This document shows, one piece after another, positions 1-8,941 of a stretch of DNA of 64,000 nucleotides. Positions within the stretch are counted from its first letter, which is position 1; each line of letters opens with the position of its first letter. Below the pieces are notes generated by a model. That model was not told where the DNA came from, made no database searches, and saw nothing but the letters and a program-made list of their open reading frames with translations. The position numbers were made by a program, and so were the translations under genes. Source of the stretch: Pseudomonas cremoris (lineage in GTDB: Bacteria > Pseudomonadota > Gammaproteobacteria > Pseudomonadales > Pseudomonadaceae); the NCBI RefSeq assembly GCF_014230465.1, contig NZ_JAAXCY010000004.1, forward strand, positions 617,956 to 681,955, given 5' to 3'.

Positions 1-1
1 T

Positions 2-589
2 GTCCTGTTCGACTGGAATCCGCAGCACCTCTACCGCAAGCTGATTGCCGACGACCACGAACGGCAATGGTTTCTCGAGAACATCTGCACCCAGGCCTGG
101 AACACCGAGCAGGATGCCGGCCGCTCGCTGGCCGAGGGCACTCGCAGCCTGATCAAGCAATATCCCCAGCATCAAGCGTTGATCCAGTCCTATTACGACC
201 GCTGGCATGAAATGCTGCGCGGCCCGTTGCCGGACGGTGTGGCGATCCTTGAAGCCTTGCATAGCGCCAACATGCCGTTGTTCGGGCTCACCAACTGGTC
301 AGCCGAAACCTTCCCGTATGCCCGAGCCAACTATCCGTTCCTGCAGCATTTTCGCGACATCGTGGTGTCCGGCGAATTGAAGCTGATCAAGCCTGATCCG
401 GCGATCTATCACGCAAGCCTTAGCCAGGTGCGTGTTCATCTGCCGGATATCCAAGCCAGTGAAGTGGTGTTTATCGACGATGTGGCGGGCAATATCGAGG
501 CGGCCGTCGCGCTCGGTTGGCAGGGGATTCACCATGTGTCGGCCGAGCGCACAGCGGCGCGCTTGCGTGAGTTGGGCGTGGGCTTCTAG
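2..589 (+). CDS. HAD-superfamily hydrolase, 5'-truncated by the window edge
   Basis: The reading frame is already open at base 2 and runs to the TAG at 587-589, so the true start and the nucleophile Asp motif lie upstream. About 195 residues are visible, beginning with VLFDWNPQHLY, a segment typical of HAD enzymes related to YihX and the 2-haloacid dehalogenases. HAD motif II appears as LTNWS, motif III as the Lys in LIKPDPAIYH, and motif IV as FIDDVAGNIEAA near the C-terminus. The substrate cannot be told from this part; a small phosphorylated metabolite is usual for the family. The gene converges on the LysR gene behind it and the two stop codons overlap. Confidence 0.85.
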   Translation, partial: VLFDWNPQHLYRKLIADDHERQWFLENICTQAWNTEQDAGRSLAEGTRSLIKQYPQHQALIQSYYDRWHEMLRGPLPDGVAILEALHSANMPLFGLTNWSAETFPYARANYPFLQHFRDIVVSGELKLIKPDPAIYHASLSQVRVHLPDIQASEVVFIDDVAGNIEAAVALGWQGIHHVSAERTAARLRELGVGF

Positions 590-1491
590 CGCGCCCACTT
601 CTCCATCACGAAATCCACGAACGCGCGCAGTTTGGGCAAGCGGTAGCGGTCCTGGCGATACAGCAAGTGCATGGGGCGGCTGGGCAGTTGATAGGTGGTC
701 AACAAGGCCACCAGCTTGCCGCTCTCCAGGTCCGGTTGGACCAGGGCATCGGCCAGCATGATGATGCCCATGCCGTTTACAGCCGCCTGGCGCAAGCCTT
801 GCGAGCTGTTGATGGTCAATGTGCCGGCCACTGGAACCTCCACCTCGCCATCATCGCCCGTCATGCGCCAGAGCTTGTCGGTGTCACGCCAGTTGTCGTT
901 CGCCGGGTAGGCGAACGCCAGGCAGTCGTGATGCTGCAGGTCGTTGGGCGTCTGTGGCGTGCCGCGTCGCGCTAGGTACTCAGGTGAAGCGCAGAGGGTG
1001 AGGGTGTAGGCCTGCATGGGTCTGGCGATCAGGCTGGAGGTTTCCAGCTCGCCGAGGCGGATCGCCACGTCGAAGCCGCTGTCGACCAAGTCCATCCGCT
1101 CGTTGCTCAGCACTACGTACAGGTTGATCAGCGGGTAGCGTTGGGAGAACTCGCTCAAGGCCGGCACGAGGCGTTCGGTGCCGAACACGGGGGGCGCGGT
1201 GATACGCAGGTTGCCTTTGGGGGTTTCGCTGTGGATCTGCTCAGCCAGCAGCTCGGAGTCGGCCACCAGTCCCAGGACTTCCAGGCAGCGTTGGTAATAC
1301 TGCCCGCCAAACTCGGTGAGGCTCTGTTTGCGCGTGGTGCGCTTGAGCAAGCTGACCCCCAGCCGTTGTTCCAGCGCGCGCAGATGGTTGCTGACCATGG
1401 TGGTCGACATTCCGCACTCCTGCGCGGCGGCGGTCATGCTGCCGGTTTCCACCACCTTCACGTACACCGTCATTGCTTGGAACAGGTCCAT
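586..1491 (-). CDS. LysR-family transcriptional regulator
   Basis: The product is about 301 residues, a normal LysR length. The N-terminal winged helix-turn-helix is clear (residues about 16-60, with MTAAAQECGMSTTMVSNHLR), followed by a LysR effector-binding domain from about residue 88 to 295. The N-terminal pattern VYVKVVETGSMTAAAQ matches the large group of AaeR/DmlR-like regulators. The ATG at 1491 is chosen over an upstream in-frame TTG at 1497. The gene is divergent from the class III aminotransferase gene, with about 100 bp between the starts, so that gene is the likeliest target. The effector is unknown. The stop codon shares the palindrome CTAG with the stop of the opposing HAD gene. 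Confidence 0.85.
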   Translation of the reverse strand: MDLFQAMTVYVKVVETGSMTAAAQECGMSTTMVSNHLRALEQRLGVSLLKRTTRKQSLTEFGGQYYQRCLEVLGLVADSELLAEQIHSETPKGNLRITAPPVFGTERLVPALSEFSQRYPLINLYVVLSNERMDLVDSGFDVAIRLGELETSSLIARPMQAYTLTLCASPEYLARRGTPQTPNDLQHHDCLAFAYPANDNWRDTDKLWRMTGDDGEVEVPVAGTLTINSSQGLRQAAVNGMGIIMLADALVQPDLESGKLVALLTTYQLPSRPMHLLYRQDRYRLPKLRAFVDFVMEKWAR

Positions 1492-1593
1492 TATCAAGCC
1501 CAGCTTTAAAGTAATTGCAGGTAAACCCAGTTTATCCAGCTCTGATGGCTAACGATACTGGGCACACCCACACAATGCTTGGAGCTCGACGCC

Positions 1594-2763
1594 ATGACCG
1601 CCGCCTGCCTGATGACCACGTATCAACCTTCGCCCTTGAGCTTCACCCGTGGTCTGGGCACCCGTCTGTGGGATCAGCAGGGGCGTGAGTACCTGGATGC
1701 CGTGGCCGGTGTGGCAGTGACCAACGTCGGGCATTCCCACCCCAAACTGGTGGCCGCCATCAGTGAACAGGCAGGCTTGTTATTGCACACCTCCAACCTC
1801 TACAGCATCGATTGGCAACAACGGTTGGCCCAGCGCCTGACCGAGCTGTCGGGGCTGGACCAGGCGTTTTTCAACAACTCTGGCGCCGAAGCCAACGAGA
1901 CGGCGCTGAAGCTGGCGCGTTTGCACGGTTGGAAAAAGGGCATCGAAGAGCCGTTGGTGGTGGTGATGGAGAACGCCTTTCACGGTCGCACCCTCGGCAC
2001 CATGGCGGCCAGCGATGGGCCCTCGGTGCGCCTGGGCTTCCAACGGTTGCCGGGGGATTTCCTCAAGGTTGGCTTTGGTGATATCGCCGCCATCGAAGCA
2101 CTCACCCAACAGTTTGGAGTGCGTATTGCCGCAGTCCTGCTGGAACCCATCCAGGGCGAAAGCGGTGTGTTGCCAGCCCCGCCGGGTTACCTGCGAGCCT
2201 TGCGCGAACATTGCACCCGTCACGGCTGGTTGCTGATGCTCGACGAAATCCAGACCGGCATCGGCCGTACCGGCACCTGGTTTGCCTTCCAGCACGAAGG
2301 CATCGTGCCTGACGTGATGACCCTGGCCAAAGGCCTTGGCAACGGCGTGCCCATCGGAACTTGCCTGGCCCGGTCCGGTGTGGCCCAGCTGTTCACGCCC
2401 GGCAGCCACGGCAGTACGTTCGGTGGTAACCCGTTGGCCTGTCGGGTGGGCTGCACGGTGCTGGATATCATTGAAGATCAGGGCTTGCTGCAGAATGCCG
2501 CGCAACAGGGTGAACGCCTGTTGGCGCGGTTACGTGTGGAGCTGGCGGATCACCCGCAGGTGGTGGCCATCCGTGGGCAAGGCTTGATGATCGGTATCGA
2601 ACTGGCCAGCCCTTACCGTGACCTTGCCCTACGCGCCGCCCAGGAGCATGGCCTGTTGATCAACGTGACCCGGGGCAAGATCATCCGCCTGCTGCCGCCG
2701 CTGACGCTGGATGCCAAAGAAGTGGAGATGATTGTGCGAGCCGTCACCCGTTTGCTGGATTGA
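1594..2763 (+). CDS. Class III PLP aminotransferase, acetylornithine aminotransferase (ArgD)-like
   Basis: This 389-residue protein has the features of the ArgD/AstC/GabT group: [10 protein letters not shown] for the phosphate/PLP cup (about residues 94-103), [11 protein letters not shown] with the PLP-ring Asp near 217, and the Schiff-base Lys at about 246 in [13 protein letters not shown]. Such enzymes move the omega-amino group of acetylornithine or a related diamine to 2-oxoglutarate. It is probably a paralogue and not the housekeeping ArgD, because it stands beside its own divergent LysR gene and not in an arginine operon. The ATG at 1594 is preferred because GGAG lies 9 nt upstream; a TTG at 1579 is in frame but poorly placed. 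Its real amino donor is not readable from sequence. Confidence 0.85.
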   Translation: MTAACLMTTYQPSPLSFTRGLGTRLWDQQGREYLDAVAGVAVTNVGHSHPKLVAAISEQAGLLLHTSNLYSIDWQQRLAQRLTELSGLDQAFFNNSGAEANETALKLARLHGWKKGIEEPLVVVMENAFHGRTLGTMAASDGPSVRLGFQRLPGDFLKVGFGDIAAIEALTQQFGVRIAAVLLEPIQGESGVLPAPPGYLRALREHCTRHGWLLMLDEIQTGIGRTGTWFAFQHEGIVPDVMTLAKGLGNGVPIGTCLARSGVAQLFTPGSHGSTFGGNPLACRVGCTVLDIIEDQGLLQNAAQQGERLLARLRVELADHPQVVAIRGQGLMIGIELASPYRDLALRAAQEHGLLINVTRGKIIRLLPPLTLDAKEVEMIVRAVTRLLD

Positions 2764-2776
2764 AATACGAGCAAAG

Positions 2777-2866
2777 TGTGGGAGCGGGCTTGCTCGCGAA
2801 TGCGGTGTGTCAGTGACAAACCAGCTGACTGATCCACCGCTTTCGCGAGCAAGCCCGCTCCCACAT
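2777..2866. repeat. REP doublet (REPIN-like), GTGGGAGCGGGCTTGCTCGC family
   Basis: A left copy of the 20-base core GTGGGAGCGGGCTTGCTCGC starts at 2778. Its reverse complement ends near 2865 after a spacer of about 40 bp. It sits between the converging aminotransferase and punR genes, where the hairpin may also stop transcription. The same core returns at 5128, 17099 and 22095. Confidence 0.9.
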
Positions 2867-2883
2867 GGGGATCTCCATGTCTT

Positions 2884-3798
2884 TCAGAGGGCATGCCCAT
2901 TCAGCCATTCCTGGTTCATCGTCTCCTTGTCCCCTAAATAGTCCAACAGCCACGCCATCGCCGGGGACAGCTTGTTCTGTGCCCACGCCACGCACGACGG
3001 GCTGGCCGGAAACGGCCGGCTCAACTGCAACGCCACCAATTCGCCGCGTTCGATCCACGGCAATACCTGATGCGCCGGTGCCATGCCGACACACAGTCCG
3101 TCGCGCAGGCAATCGATGGCTGAGGACCAATTCGGTACCACCAGCCGCCGCTGGTTATCCAGGGTCCACGTGTCACGCTTGGGCAAGTTGCGCGAGGTGT
3201 CGGTCATGCACAGCGAGGCGAACGGACGCAGTTGATCATCACTGAGCAAACCCTGCACGGCCGCCAGCGGATGCTTCGCACTGACCACGCACAGCCAGTT
3301 GAGCAAACCCATGTCGCGGAAAGTGAAATGACTGGCTACCGGCACCGCGCTGGTCGCACCGATAACAATGTCGGTGCGCTCATCCGCAAGGGCATCCCAC
3401 ACACCGTTGTACACCTCGTATTCCAGCAGCAATTCCACCTCGGGAAACTGCCGATAGAAATCCAGCACCAATTGCCGACAGCGCTGAGGTTTGACAATGG
3501 AGTCCACCGCCACCTTCAACTGCCCACTCCAGCCATTGGCCACTTGCTGACACAGGCGCCGTGTGCCGAGCATTTTTTTCATCACGCCTCGAGCTTCATC
3601 TATAAACAGGCGACCGGCGGGCGTCAGTTCCACATCGCGATGTCGCCGCACGAACAACGGCACCGCCAGCCACTCTTCAATCTGACGCACCGTATAGCTG
3701 ATGGCCGACGGCACTCGGTGCAATTCCTGCGCGGCGGCGCTGAAACTGCCATGGCGCGCCACCGCATCGACTACATCCAAGGAGTATTCGGACCACAT
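2884..3798 (-). CDS. punR: LysR-family activator PunR
   Basis: The protein is collinear with E. coli PunR (formerly YdhB): it begins MWSEYSLDVVDAVA, continues SFSAAAQELHRVPSAISYTV in the helix-turn-helix, and ends in a matching LLDYLGDKETMNQEWL segment. The ATG at 3798 is chosen because it matches the E. coli N-terminus and has AAGG about 9 nt upstream; a TTG at 3813 would add five residues. In E. coli PunR binds purine ligands and activates punC. Here too punR is divergent from a punC orthologue, with a 122-bp shared promoter region containing a dyad suitable for a LysR dimer. About 304 residues; nothing looks broken. Confidence 0.92.
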   Translation of the reverse strand: MWSEYSLDVVDAVARHGSFSAAAQELHRVPSAISYTVRQIEEWLAVPLFVRRHRDVELTPAGRLFIDEARGVMKKMLGTRRLCQQVANGWSGQLKVAVDSIVKPQRCRQLVLDFYRQFPEVELLLEYEVYNGVWDALADERTDIVIGATSAVPVASHFTFRDMGLLNWLCVVSAKHPLAAVQGLLSDDQLRPFASLCMTDTSRNLPKRDTWTLDNQRRLVVPNWSSAIDCLRDGLCVGMAPAHQVLPWIERGELVALQLSRPFPASPSCVAWAQNKLSPAMAWLLDYLGDKETMNQEWLNGHAL

Positions 3799-3820
3799 GG
3801 CAGTTGCCTTCAAAATTATT

Positions 3821-3843
3821 GATAAGAGTGTTCAATTATTATC
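3821..3843. promoter_or_regulatory. Candidate PunR operator in the punR-punC intergenic region
   Basis: GATAA at 3821-3825 and TTATC at 3839-3843 form an inverted repeat with a 13-base AT-rich spacer, centred 34 bp from the punR start and about 89 bp from the punC start. That spacing suits a LysR-type recognition site serving both genes. It is the best dyad in the interval; assignment to PunR rests on position. Confidence 0.4.
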
Positions 3844-3920
3844 GCTTCACACAGAAACTGTCAGCTTCATAATGGGCGCCAGTCAACAAATAGTTTGATG
3901 GCAGGATCTACAAGGCTTCG

Positions 3921-5105
3921 ATGAAAAATTCTTTTGGTTTTACCTGGTATCTGGCGGGGCTGAGCATGCTCGGTTACCTCGCCATGGACATGTACTTGCC
4001 GGCGTTCGGCGCCATGGGCGAGCAGTTGCAGATCGGCGCGGGCGCAGTAGGCGCCAGCTTGAGCATTTTCCTGGCCGGTTTTGCGCTGGGGCAATTGCTG
4101 TGGGGGCCACTGTCTGACCGCCTGGGGCGTAAACCCATCCTGCTCGCGGGCCTGAGCCTGTTTGTGCTGGGATGCGCCGGGATGTTCTGGGTCGAGACCG
4201 CGCCGCAGTTGCTGGCACTGCGTTTCATGCAGGCGATTGGTGTGTGTTCCGCCGCCGTAAGCTGGCAGGCGCTGGTGATTGATCGCTACCCGGCGGACAA
4301 GGCCCACCGCGTATTCGCCAGCATCATGCCATTGATGTCGCTGTCGCCCGCACTGGCACCGCTGTTAGGCGCGATGGTGCTGAACCACTTTGGCTGGCAG
4401 GCGATTTTCGGGGTCTTGCTGGGCGTTTCACTGCTGTTGCTGCTGCCGACATTATTCCTGCGCAGCGTGCCGAAACGTCATGTGGCTGAAGGCGAAACGA
4501 CGCGCTTGGGCTATGGCCAGTTGCTTACCTCTCGTGTATTTACCGGCAATGTGATGATCTTCGCCGCGTGCTCGGCCAGTTTCTTTGCCTGGTTGACCGC
4601 TTCGCCGTTCATTCTTGGCGATATGGGCTACAGCCCGAATGACATCGGCTTGAGCTATGTGCTGCCGACGCTGGCGTTTCTGGTGGGCGGTTACAGTTGC
4701 CGCAGTGCCCTGCAACACTTTCAGGGCAAGACGCTGTTGCCGTGGTTGCTGCTGGCCTACTGCATCAGCATGGTGGCGTTGTACCTGGTCGCGACATTGA
4801 CCGTACCGACCCTGACCACCCTGTTGATTCCGTTCTGTCTGATGGCACTGGTCAACGGTGCCAGTTACCCCATCGTCGTCGCGAATGCGCTGATGCCTTT
4901 TGCGGAAAACTCCGGCAAGGCGGCGGCACTGCAAAACACCCTGCAACTGGGTCTGTGCTTTCTCAGCAGCCTGTTGGTGTCGTCGATGATCGAGCAACCG
5001 CTGCTGATTACCGTGATCGTGATGTTGGCGACTGCGCCGTTGGCGGTGTTGGGTTACTGGTTGGCGCGGCCGAAGTCGGATAATTCCGAACTGGCGAGCG
5101 CTTGA
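3921..5105 (+). CDS. punC: Purine nucleoside efflux transporter PunC (MFS, Bcr/CflA family)
   Basis: The 394-residue, strongly hydrophobic protein aligns by eye along its whole length with E. coli PunC (YdhC). Shared stretches include DMYLPAF after helix 1, [14 protein letters not shown] (the MFS motif between helices 2 and 3), [15 protein letters not shown], and [20 protein letters not shown] near the C-terminus. About 12 membrane segments are visible. In E. coli PunC exports purine nucleosides and analogues under PunR control. The divergent punR and the nearby Tsx-like channel and NCS2 permease genes agree with a purine role. An REP doublet follows the stop. Confidence 0.92.
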   Translation: MKNSFGFTWYLAGLSMLGYLAMDMYLPAFGAMGEQLQIGAGAVGASLSIFLAGFALGQLLWGPLSDRLGRKPILLAGLSLFVLGCAGMFWVETAPQLLALRFMQAIGVCSAAVSWQALVIDRYPADKAHRVFASIMPLMSLSPALAPLLGAMVLNHFGWQAIFGVLLGVSLLLLLPTLFLRSVPKRHVAEGETTRLGYGQLLTSRVFTGNVMIFAACSASFFAWLTASPFILGDMGYSPNDIGLSYVLPTLAFLVGGYSCRSALQHFQGKTLLPWLLLAYCISMVALYLVATLTVPTLTTLLIPFCLMALVNGASYPIVVANALMPFAENSGKAAALQNTLQLGLCFLSSLLVSSMIEQPLLITVIVMLATAPLAVLGYWLARPKSDNSELASA

Positions 5106-5126
5106 TTTGACAATACGATCCAAAAA

Positions 5127-5215
5127 TGTGGGAGCGGGCTTGCTCGCGAATGCGGTGGACCCGTCAGTAAGTCTTTACCTGACACACCGCTTTCGAGAGC
5201 AAGCCCACACACATT
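5127..5215. repeat. REP doublet with a degenerate right arm
   Basis: The left arm is an intact core (ATGTGGGAGCGGGCTTGCTC from 5127). The right arm, about 5190-5213, is degraded: TTTCGAGAGCAAGCCC followed by ACACACATTT in place of GCTCCCACATTT. It lies between the converging punC and Tsx-like genes. Confidence 0.85.
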
Positions 5216-5249
5216 TGATTCGGTTTCTTCAGTTGCAAAGCGCCATGGC

Positions 5250-6083
5250 TTAAAAGGTGATTTCCATATTCACCGTCGGCGTCGACGTGCGGCTACCGCG
5301 GCCGCCATCCACGCCGAACTTGTTATGCCAGTACTCGTAACCCACCCCGAGGTACAGGTTCGGCTTTACGCTTTTACCTGGTCGCACTGCCACCATCAGT
5401 GCCGTGCGCATCAGCGCTTCCGGCGCGGTGTCACGGCCATGGTAGTCCTCACCTTTTTCCCCGACGTAATTAATGAAGCCCTGGAATTTCGCCCCGTGGT
5501 TGGCGATCTCGAACGGGCGCATCCACGTCAGGTTGAGCATGTAGGTCGCGTCGAACGTGTGGTTCGACTCCTGCGCGCCAGGGATGCCGGTGTGGTTCTT
5601 TTCCTTGTAATACATCAGGCTCAGGTCCAGCACGCCGACGGTGTTGAACTTCAAGGTCGGGCCGATCACCAATGCGCGTTTTTTGGCTGAGGCAAAGTTA
5701 TTGTTGCGGTTGGCATCGAAGCCCAGGGTCAGCGCGTAATCCTTGATTACGCCGGTACCCAGCGGCACATCGAACACGCGTGACGCGTACAACTGGTGCC
5801 GGTACACCGCATACACCTCGCTGCCACCATGGTCGGTGCCCTTGCGCGGGTCGCTGCTGTCGGAGAGGAAGACATCGAGGTTCAGGTAGTTGCTGCCGTA
5901 CTGGTAGCCGCTGGCGTGGGTGAAGCTGTAGATGCGCTTGCTGAAATCATCGGGGTTATTCGGATTGGTGAAGTGTTGGCCGTAGCGAAATCCTACGCTG
6001 TTGTTCATCCATTCCACCGCGGCAGCCTCCCCGCCGCCGAGGAGTGTGAGTAATACGGTTGCGCCGTGCAGTGCCTTTTTCAT
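5250..6083 (-). CDS. Tsx-like outer-membrane nucleoside channel
   Basis: A 277-residue exported beta-barrel protein. Residues 1-22 form a signal peptide ending GGGEAAA. The mature part alternates polar and aromatic residues, with barrel segments such as VGFRYGQHFTNP, YLNLDVFLS and LYLGVGYEYWHNKF. The C-terminus is MEITF, with the terminal Phe typical of proteins inserted by the BAM complex. Overall pattern and length match the Tsx/OmpK channel family that lets nucleosides cross the outer membrane. The adjacent LysR gene and the NCS2 permease beyond it suggest a common nucleobase or nucleoside uptake function. GGAA precedes the ATG at a normal distance. Confidence 0.75.
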   Translation of the reverse strand: MKKALHGATVLLTLLGGGEAAAVEWMNNSVGFRYGQHFTNPNNPDDFSKRIYSFTHASGYQYGSNYLNLDVFLSDSSDPRKGTDHGGSEVYAVYRHQLYASRVFDVPLGTGVIKDYALTLGFDANRNNNFASAKKRALVIGPTLKFNTVGVLDLSLMYYKEKNHTGIPGAQESNHTFDATYMLNLTWMRPFEIANHGAKFQGFINYVGEKGEDYHGRDTAPEALMRTALMVAVRPGKSVKPNLYLGVGYEYWHNKFGVDGGRGSRTSTPTVNMEITF

Positions 6084-6226
6084 TGTTTTAATTCCTTTGG
6101 CGTTTGGCTCATGGCGGCCTTGCAGGGGCCGCCGGGCGCAGTATCAGCACAAGGGTGGTGTGCGCCAAAGAACAGAATCTCGCCTGGGGCGATGCCGAAA
6201 CGGCAGCAGCGTAACTGTCTTGTAAG

Positions 6227-7174
6227 TCAGGAAATACGGGGCGCCCAGGCAGTTTCTTCACGCTCGCGCAGGGCAATTTCCTCGCCCAGCAAGTGGGTCA
6301 AGGCTTGCACTGCCACCGGCAGGTCGCGGTCTTTGCGGGCATACACACCGAGGTCGCTGAAAATGCCGCCCTGGTCACTCAAGGGAATGTGCAACAGTTC
6401 GCCGCGCGCCAGGTCGGCTTCGATGCCGATACGGGTCTGAAAGGCGATGCCCAATTGCTGGCGTGCCAACTGCCGGGCCAACTCCATGGAATTACTCTGC
6501 AGCAAAGGTTTGTTTGCCGCCGCGCGCTTGTGCAAAGGCGCGATCAGGTGATGCACCGACAACTCGCTCTTTGCCTGAATCACCCCATGCTCGCAGCACT
6601 GCCCGTAGCTGACGCGGGTTTCAGCGGCCAACGGATGGGCCGGCGTCATCAGCGCGCCCAGGCGGAAATGCCCGACGCACAACTGGGTGATTTCGTTGTT
6701 GCGGGCGAGGGCAAACGCCAGCCCCAAATCTGCCTGGCCATTGATCACCGAACCGGGAATCGACTGCGAGCCTTGTACCGTCACGCCGATCGTCACCTTC
6801 GGGTAGCGCTCGCGCATGCGCCTGAGCGCGGCTGGGAGCAGCTCGACGGCAGCGCCTTCCACCGTAGCGATCTCCACATGGCCGGTCTGCACGCCATGCA
6901 ATCCATCCAGCTCGCCGCGCACGCGCTCCACATCCTGCAACAGCAGCGTCACGTGGCGAGTGAGGATTTCACCGGCGGCAGTCACGCGCAGCCCGCCGGG
7001 TAGACGCTCGAACAAGGCTGCGCCCATCTCGTCTTCCAGCTTGAGGATCTGCCGGTTCACGGCGGATGACGCCACATTCAGGCGGCGTGCGGCCTCGCGG
7101 ATCGAGTGACAGCGCCGCACCATGTCGAAGTAGTAGATCGCGGGGGCGTGAATACGCAGCTTGCGGTTGAGCAT
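6227..7174 (-). CDS. LysR-family regulator, divergent from the NCS2 permease
   Basis: This 315-residue LysR protein has its helix-turn-helix at about residues 20-65 (SIREAARRLNVASSAVNRQI) and an effector domain that begins with the common GHVEIATVEG. It is transcribed away from the nucleobase permease gene, and a perfect TTGTATACAA palindrome lies in the 173-bp gap, so control of that permease is the simplest reading. The Tsx-like gene follows in the same direction 143 bp downstream and may be co-regulated. AGGAC stands about 9 nt before the ATG. The effector, perhaps a purine or catabolite, is not visible. Confidence 0.85.
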   Translation of the reverse strand: MLNRKLRIHAPAIYYFDMVRRCHSIREAARRLNVASSAVNRQILKLEDEMGAALFERLPGGLRVTAAGEILTRHVTLLLQDVERVRGELDGLHGVQTGHVEIATVEGAAVELLPAALRRMRERYPKVTIGVTVQGSQSIPGSVINGQADLGLAFALARNNEITQLCVGHFRLGALMTPAHPLAAETRVSYGQCCEHGVIQAKSELSVHHLIAPLHKRAAANKPLLQSNSMELARQLARQQLGIAFQTRIGIEADLARGELLHIPLSDQGGIFSDLGVYARKDRDLPVAVQALTHLLGEEIALREREETAWAPRIS

Positions 7175-7270
7175 TTTTTTTCAGGTCCTTTTGCGCACGG
7201 CTTCAAGCCACAGGGCAGGGCGGCTGAATGGATTTTTGTAACGGTTGCAAATGGCTTATTGTGGAATTGA

Positions 7271-7280
7271 TTGTATACAA
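7271..7280. promoter_or_regulatory. Perfect palindrome TTGTATACAA, candidate operator
   Basis: A 10-base perfect palindrome lies 97 bp upstream of the LysR start and 68 bp before the permease start. It is short for a LysR site, and its TTGTA/TACAA halves also resemble GntR-type operators, so the binding protein is uncertain. Confidence 0.35.
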
Positions 7281-7347
7281 CTCTATGGACATCTCTCGTT
7301 TCCTTTGCATACAGTGAATGCACAACAAAAACAGAGATCCCCTCACC

Positions 7348-8850
7348 ATGACTATCCCGAAGGCGTCACCGCAGCGGCCCGAAGATGAAAATCTGGGCGT
7401 CGCCGCCAACATGGCTTACGGCCTGCAGCATGTGCTCACCATGTACGGCGGCATCGTTGCCGTGCCCCTGATCATTGGCCAGGCCGCTGGCTTGTCACCG
7501 GCGGATATCGGCCTGTTGATCGCCGCGTCGTTGTTTGCCGGTGGCCTGGCCACGCTGTTGCAAACCCTTGGCTTGCCGTTCTTTGGTTGTCAGTTGCCGC
7601 TGGTGCAGGGTGTGTCGTTTGCCGGCGTGGCAACCATGGTGGCGATTGTCGGCGGCGACGGTGCCGGCGGAGTGCCGGTGATTCTCGGGGCGGTGATGGC
7701 CGCGTCGTTGATCGGACTGCTGATCACACCAGTGTTCTCGCGGATCACCAAGTTCTTCCCACCCTTGGTGACCGGAATCGTGATCACCACCATCGGCCTG
7801 ACCCTGATGCCCGTTGCGGCGCGCTGGGCCATGGGCGGCAATAGCCGCGCGGCAGATTTCGGCAGCATGCCCAACATTGGCTTGGCAGCGCTGACCCTGG
7901 TGTTGGTGTTGCTGCTGAGCAAGATCGGCAGTGCGACCATCTCGCGCCTGTCGATCCTGCTGGCGATGGTAATCGGCACCGTGATTGCGGTGTTCCTGGG
8001 CATGGCTGACTTCTCCGGCGTGACCCAGGGGCCAATGTTCGGTTTCCCAGCGCCATTCCATTTCGGCATGCCAACCTTCCATGTGGCCGCGATCATTTCC
8101 ATGTGCATCGTGGTGATGGTGACCTTGGTCGAGACCTCGGCAGACATCCTGGCGGTGGGCGAGATCATCGACACCAAGGTTGATTCCAAGCGCTTGGGCA
8201 ACGGTCTGCGTGCCGACATGTTGTCGAGCATGTTCGCACCGATCTTCGGTTCGTTTACCCAGAGCGCCTTCGCCCAGAACGTCGGCCTGGTGGCGGTTAC
8301 CGGGGTGAAGAGTCGTTTTGTGGTGGCAACCGGCGGGGTGTTCCTGGTGATCCTCGGACTGCTGCCATTCATGGGGCGGGTGATTGCGGCGGTCCCGACG
8401 TCGGTGCTCGGTGGGGCTGGGATTGTACTGTTCGGGACCGTGGCGGCGAGTGGTATCCGTACGCTGTCGAAGGTGGATTACCGCAACAACATGAACCTGA
8501 TCATCGTCGCTACTTCCATCGGTTTTGGCATGATCCCGATTGCGGCGCCGAACTTCTACGATCATTTTCCAACGTGGTTCGCGACCATTTTCCACTCGGG
8601 CATCAGCTCATCGGCGATCATGGCGATCCTGCTGAACCTGGCCTTCAACCATTTCACCGCCGGCAACTCGGACCAGCAATCGGTGTTTGTGGCGGGGACA
8701 GAGCGCAGCTTGTGCTTCCGGGATGTGTCGGAACTGCGCGATGGGGATTACTTCAGCGGCGGTAAGTTGTTCGATGCCGAGGGTAAGGAGATTCCGTTGG
8801 TCGCGGATACTCCGAGGAAAGCCACTAAGCCTGAGACCACTGAGGTCTGA
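7348..8850 (+). CDS. NCS2-family nucleobase (xanthine/uric acid type) permease
   Basis: About 500 residues with some 12-14 membrane segments. The N-terminal GLQHVLTMYGGIVAVPLIIG and the signature FTQSAFAQNVGLVAVTGVKS, followed by RFVVATGG, place it among NCS2 purine permeases near XanQ and UacT; the Gln-Asn-x-Gly part of that motif lies in the substrate site. Such proteins import xanthine or urate with protons. The ATG at 7348 fits family N-termini and follows an AGAG box; an ATG at 7318 would add ten residues. Neighbours (LysR, Tsx-like channel, PunRC) support purine transport. The exact base transported cannot be fixed from sequence alone. Confidence 0.88.
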   Translation: MTIPKASPQRPEDENLGVAANMAYGLQHVLTMYGGIVAVPLIIGQAAGLSPADIGLLIAASLFAGGLATLLQTLGLPFFGCQLPLVQGVSFAGVATMVAIVGGDGAGGVPVILGAVMAASLIGLLITPVFSRITKFFPPLVTGIVITTIGLTLMPVAARWAMGGNSRAADFGSMPNIGLAALTLVLVLLLSKIGSATISRLSILLAMVIGTVIAVFLGMADFSGVTQGPMFGFPAPFHFGMPTFHVAAIISMCIVVMVTLVETSADILAVGEIIDTKVDSKRLGNGLRADMLSSMFAPIFGSFTQSAFAQNVGLVAVTGVKSRFVVATGGVFLVILGLLPFMGRVIAAVPTSVLGGAGIVLFGTVAASGIRTLSKVDYRNNMNLIIVATSIGFGMIPIAAPNFYDHFPTWFATIFHSGISSSAIMAILLNLAFNHFTAGNSDQQSVFVAGTERSLCFRDVSELRDGDYFSGGKLFDAEGKEIPLVADTPRKATKPETTEV

Positions 8851-8861
8851 AGCGGTACCTG

Positions 8862-8936
8862 ATGTGGGAGCTGGCTTGCCTGCGATAGCTGCGGTGAATT
8901 CACCCTTGTCATCGCAGGCAAGCCAGCTCCCACATT
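8862..8936. repeat. REP doublet, variant core GTGGGAGCTGGCTTGCCTGC
   Basis: An inverted pair with intact arms (8863-8885 and about 8910-8934) using the CTGGCTTGCCTGCGAT variant. It lies between the converging permease and proline iminopeptidase genes, only 12 bp after the permease stop, and is a plausible bidirectional terminator. Confidence 0.88.
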
Positions 8937-8941
8937 TGAAT

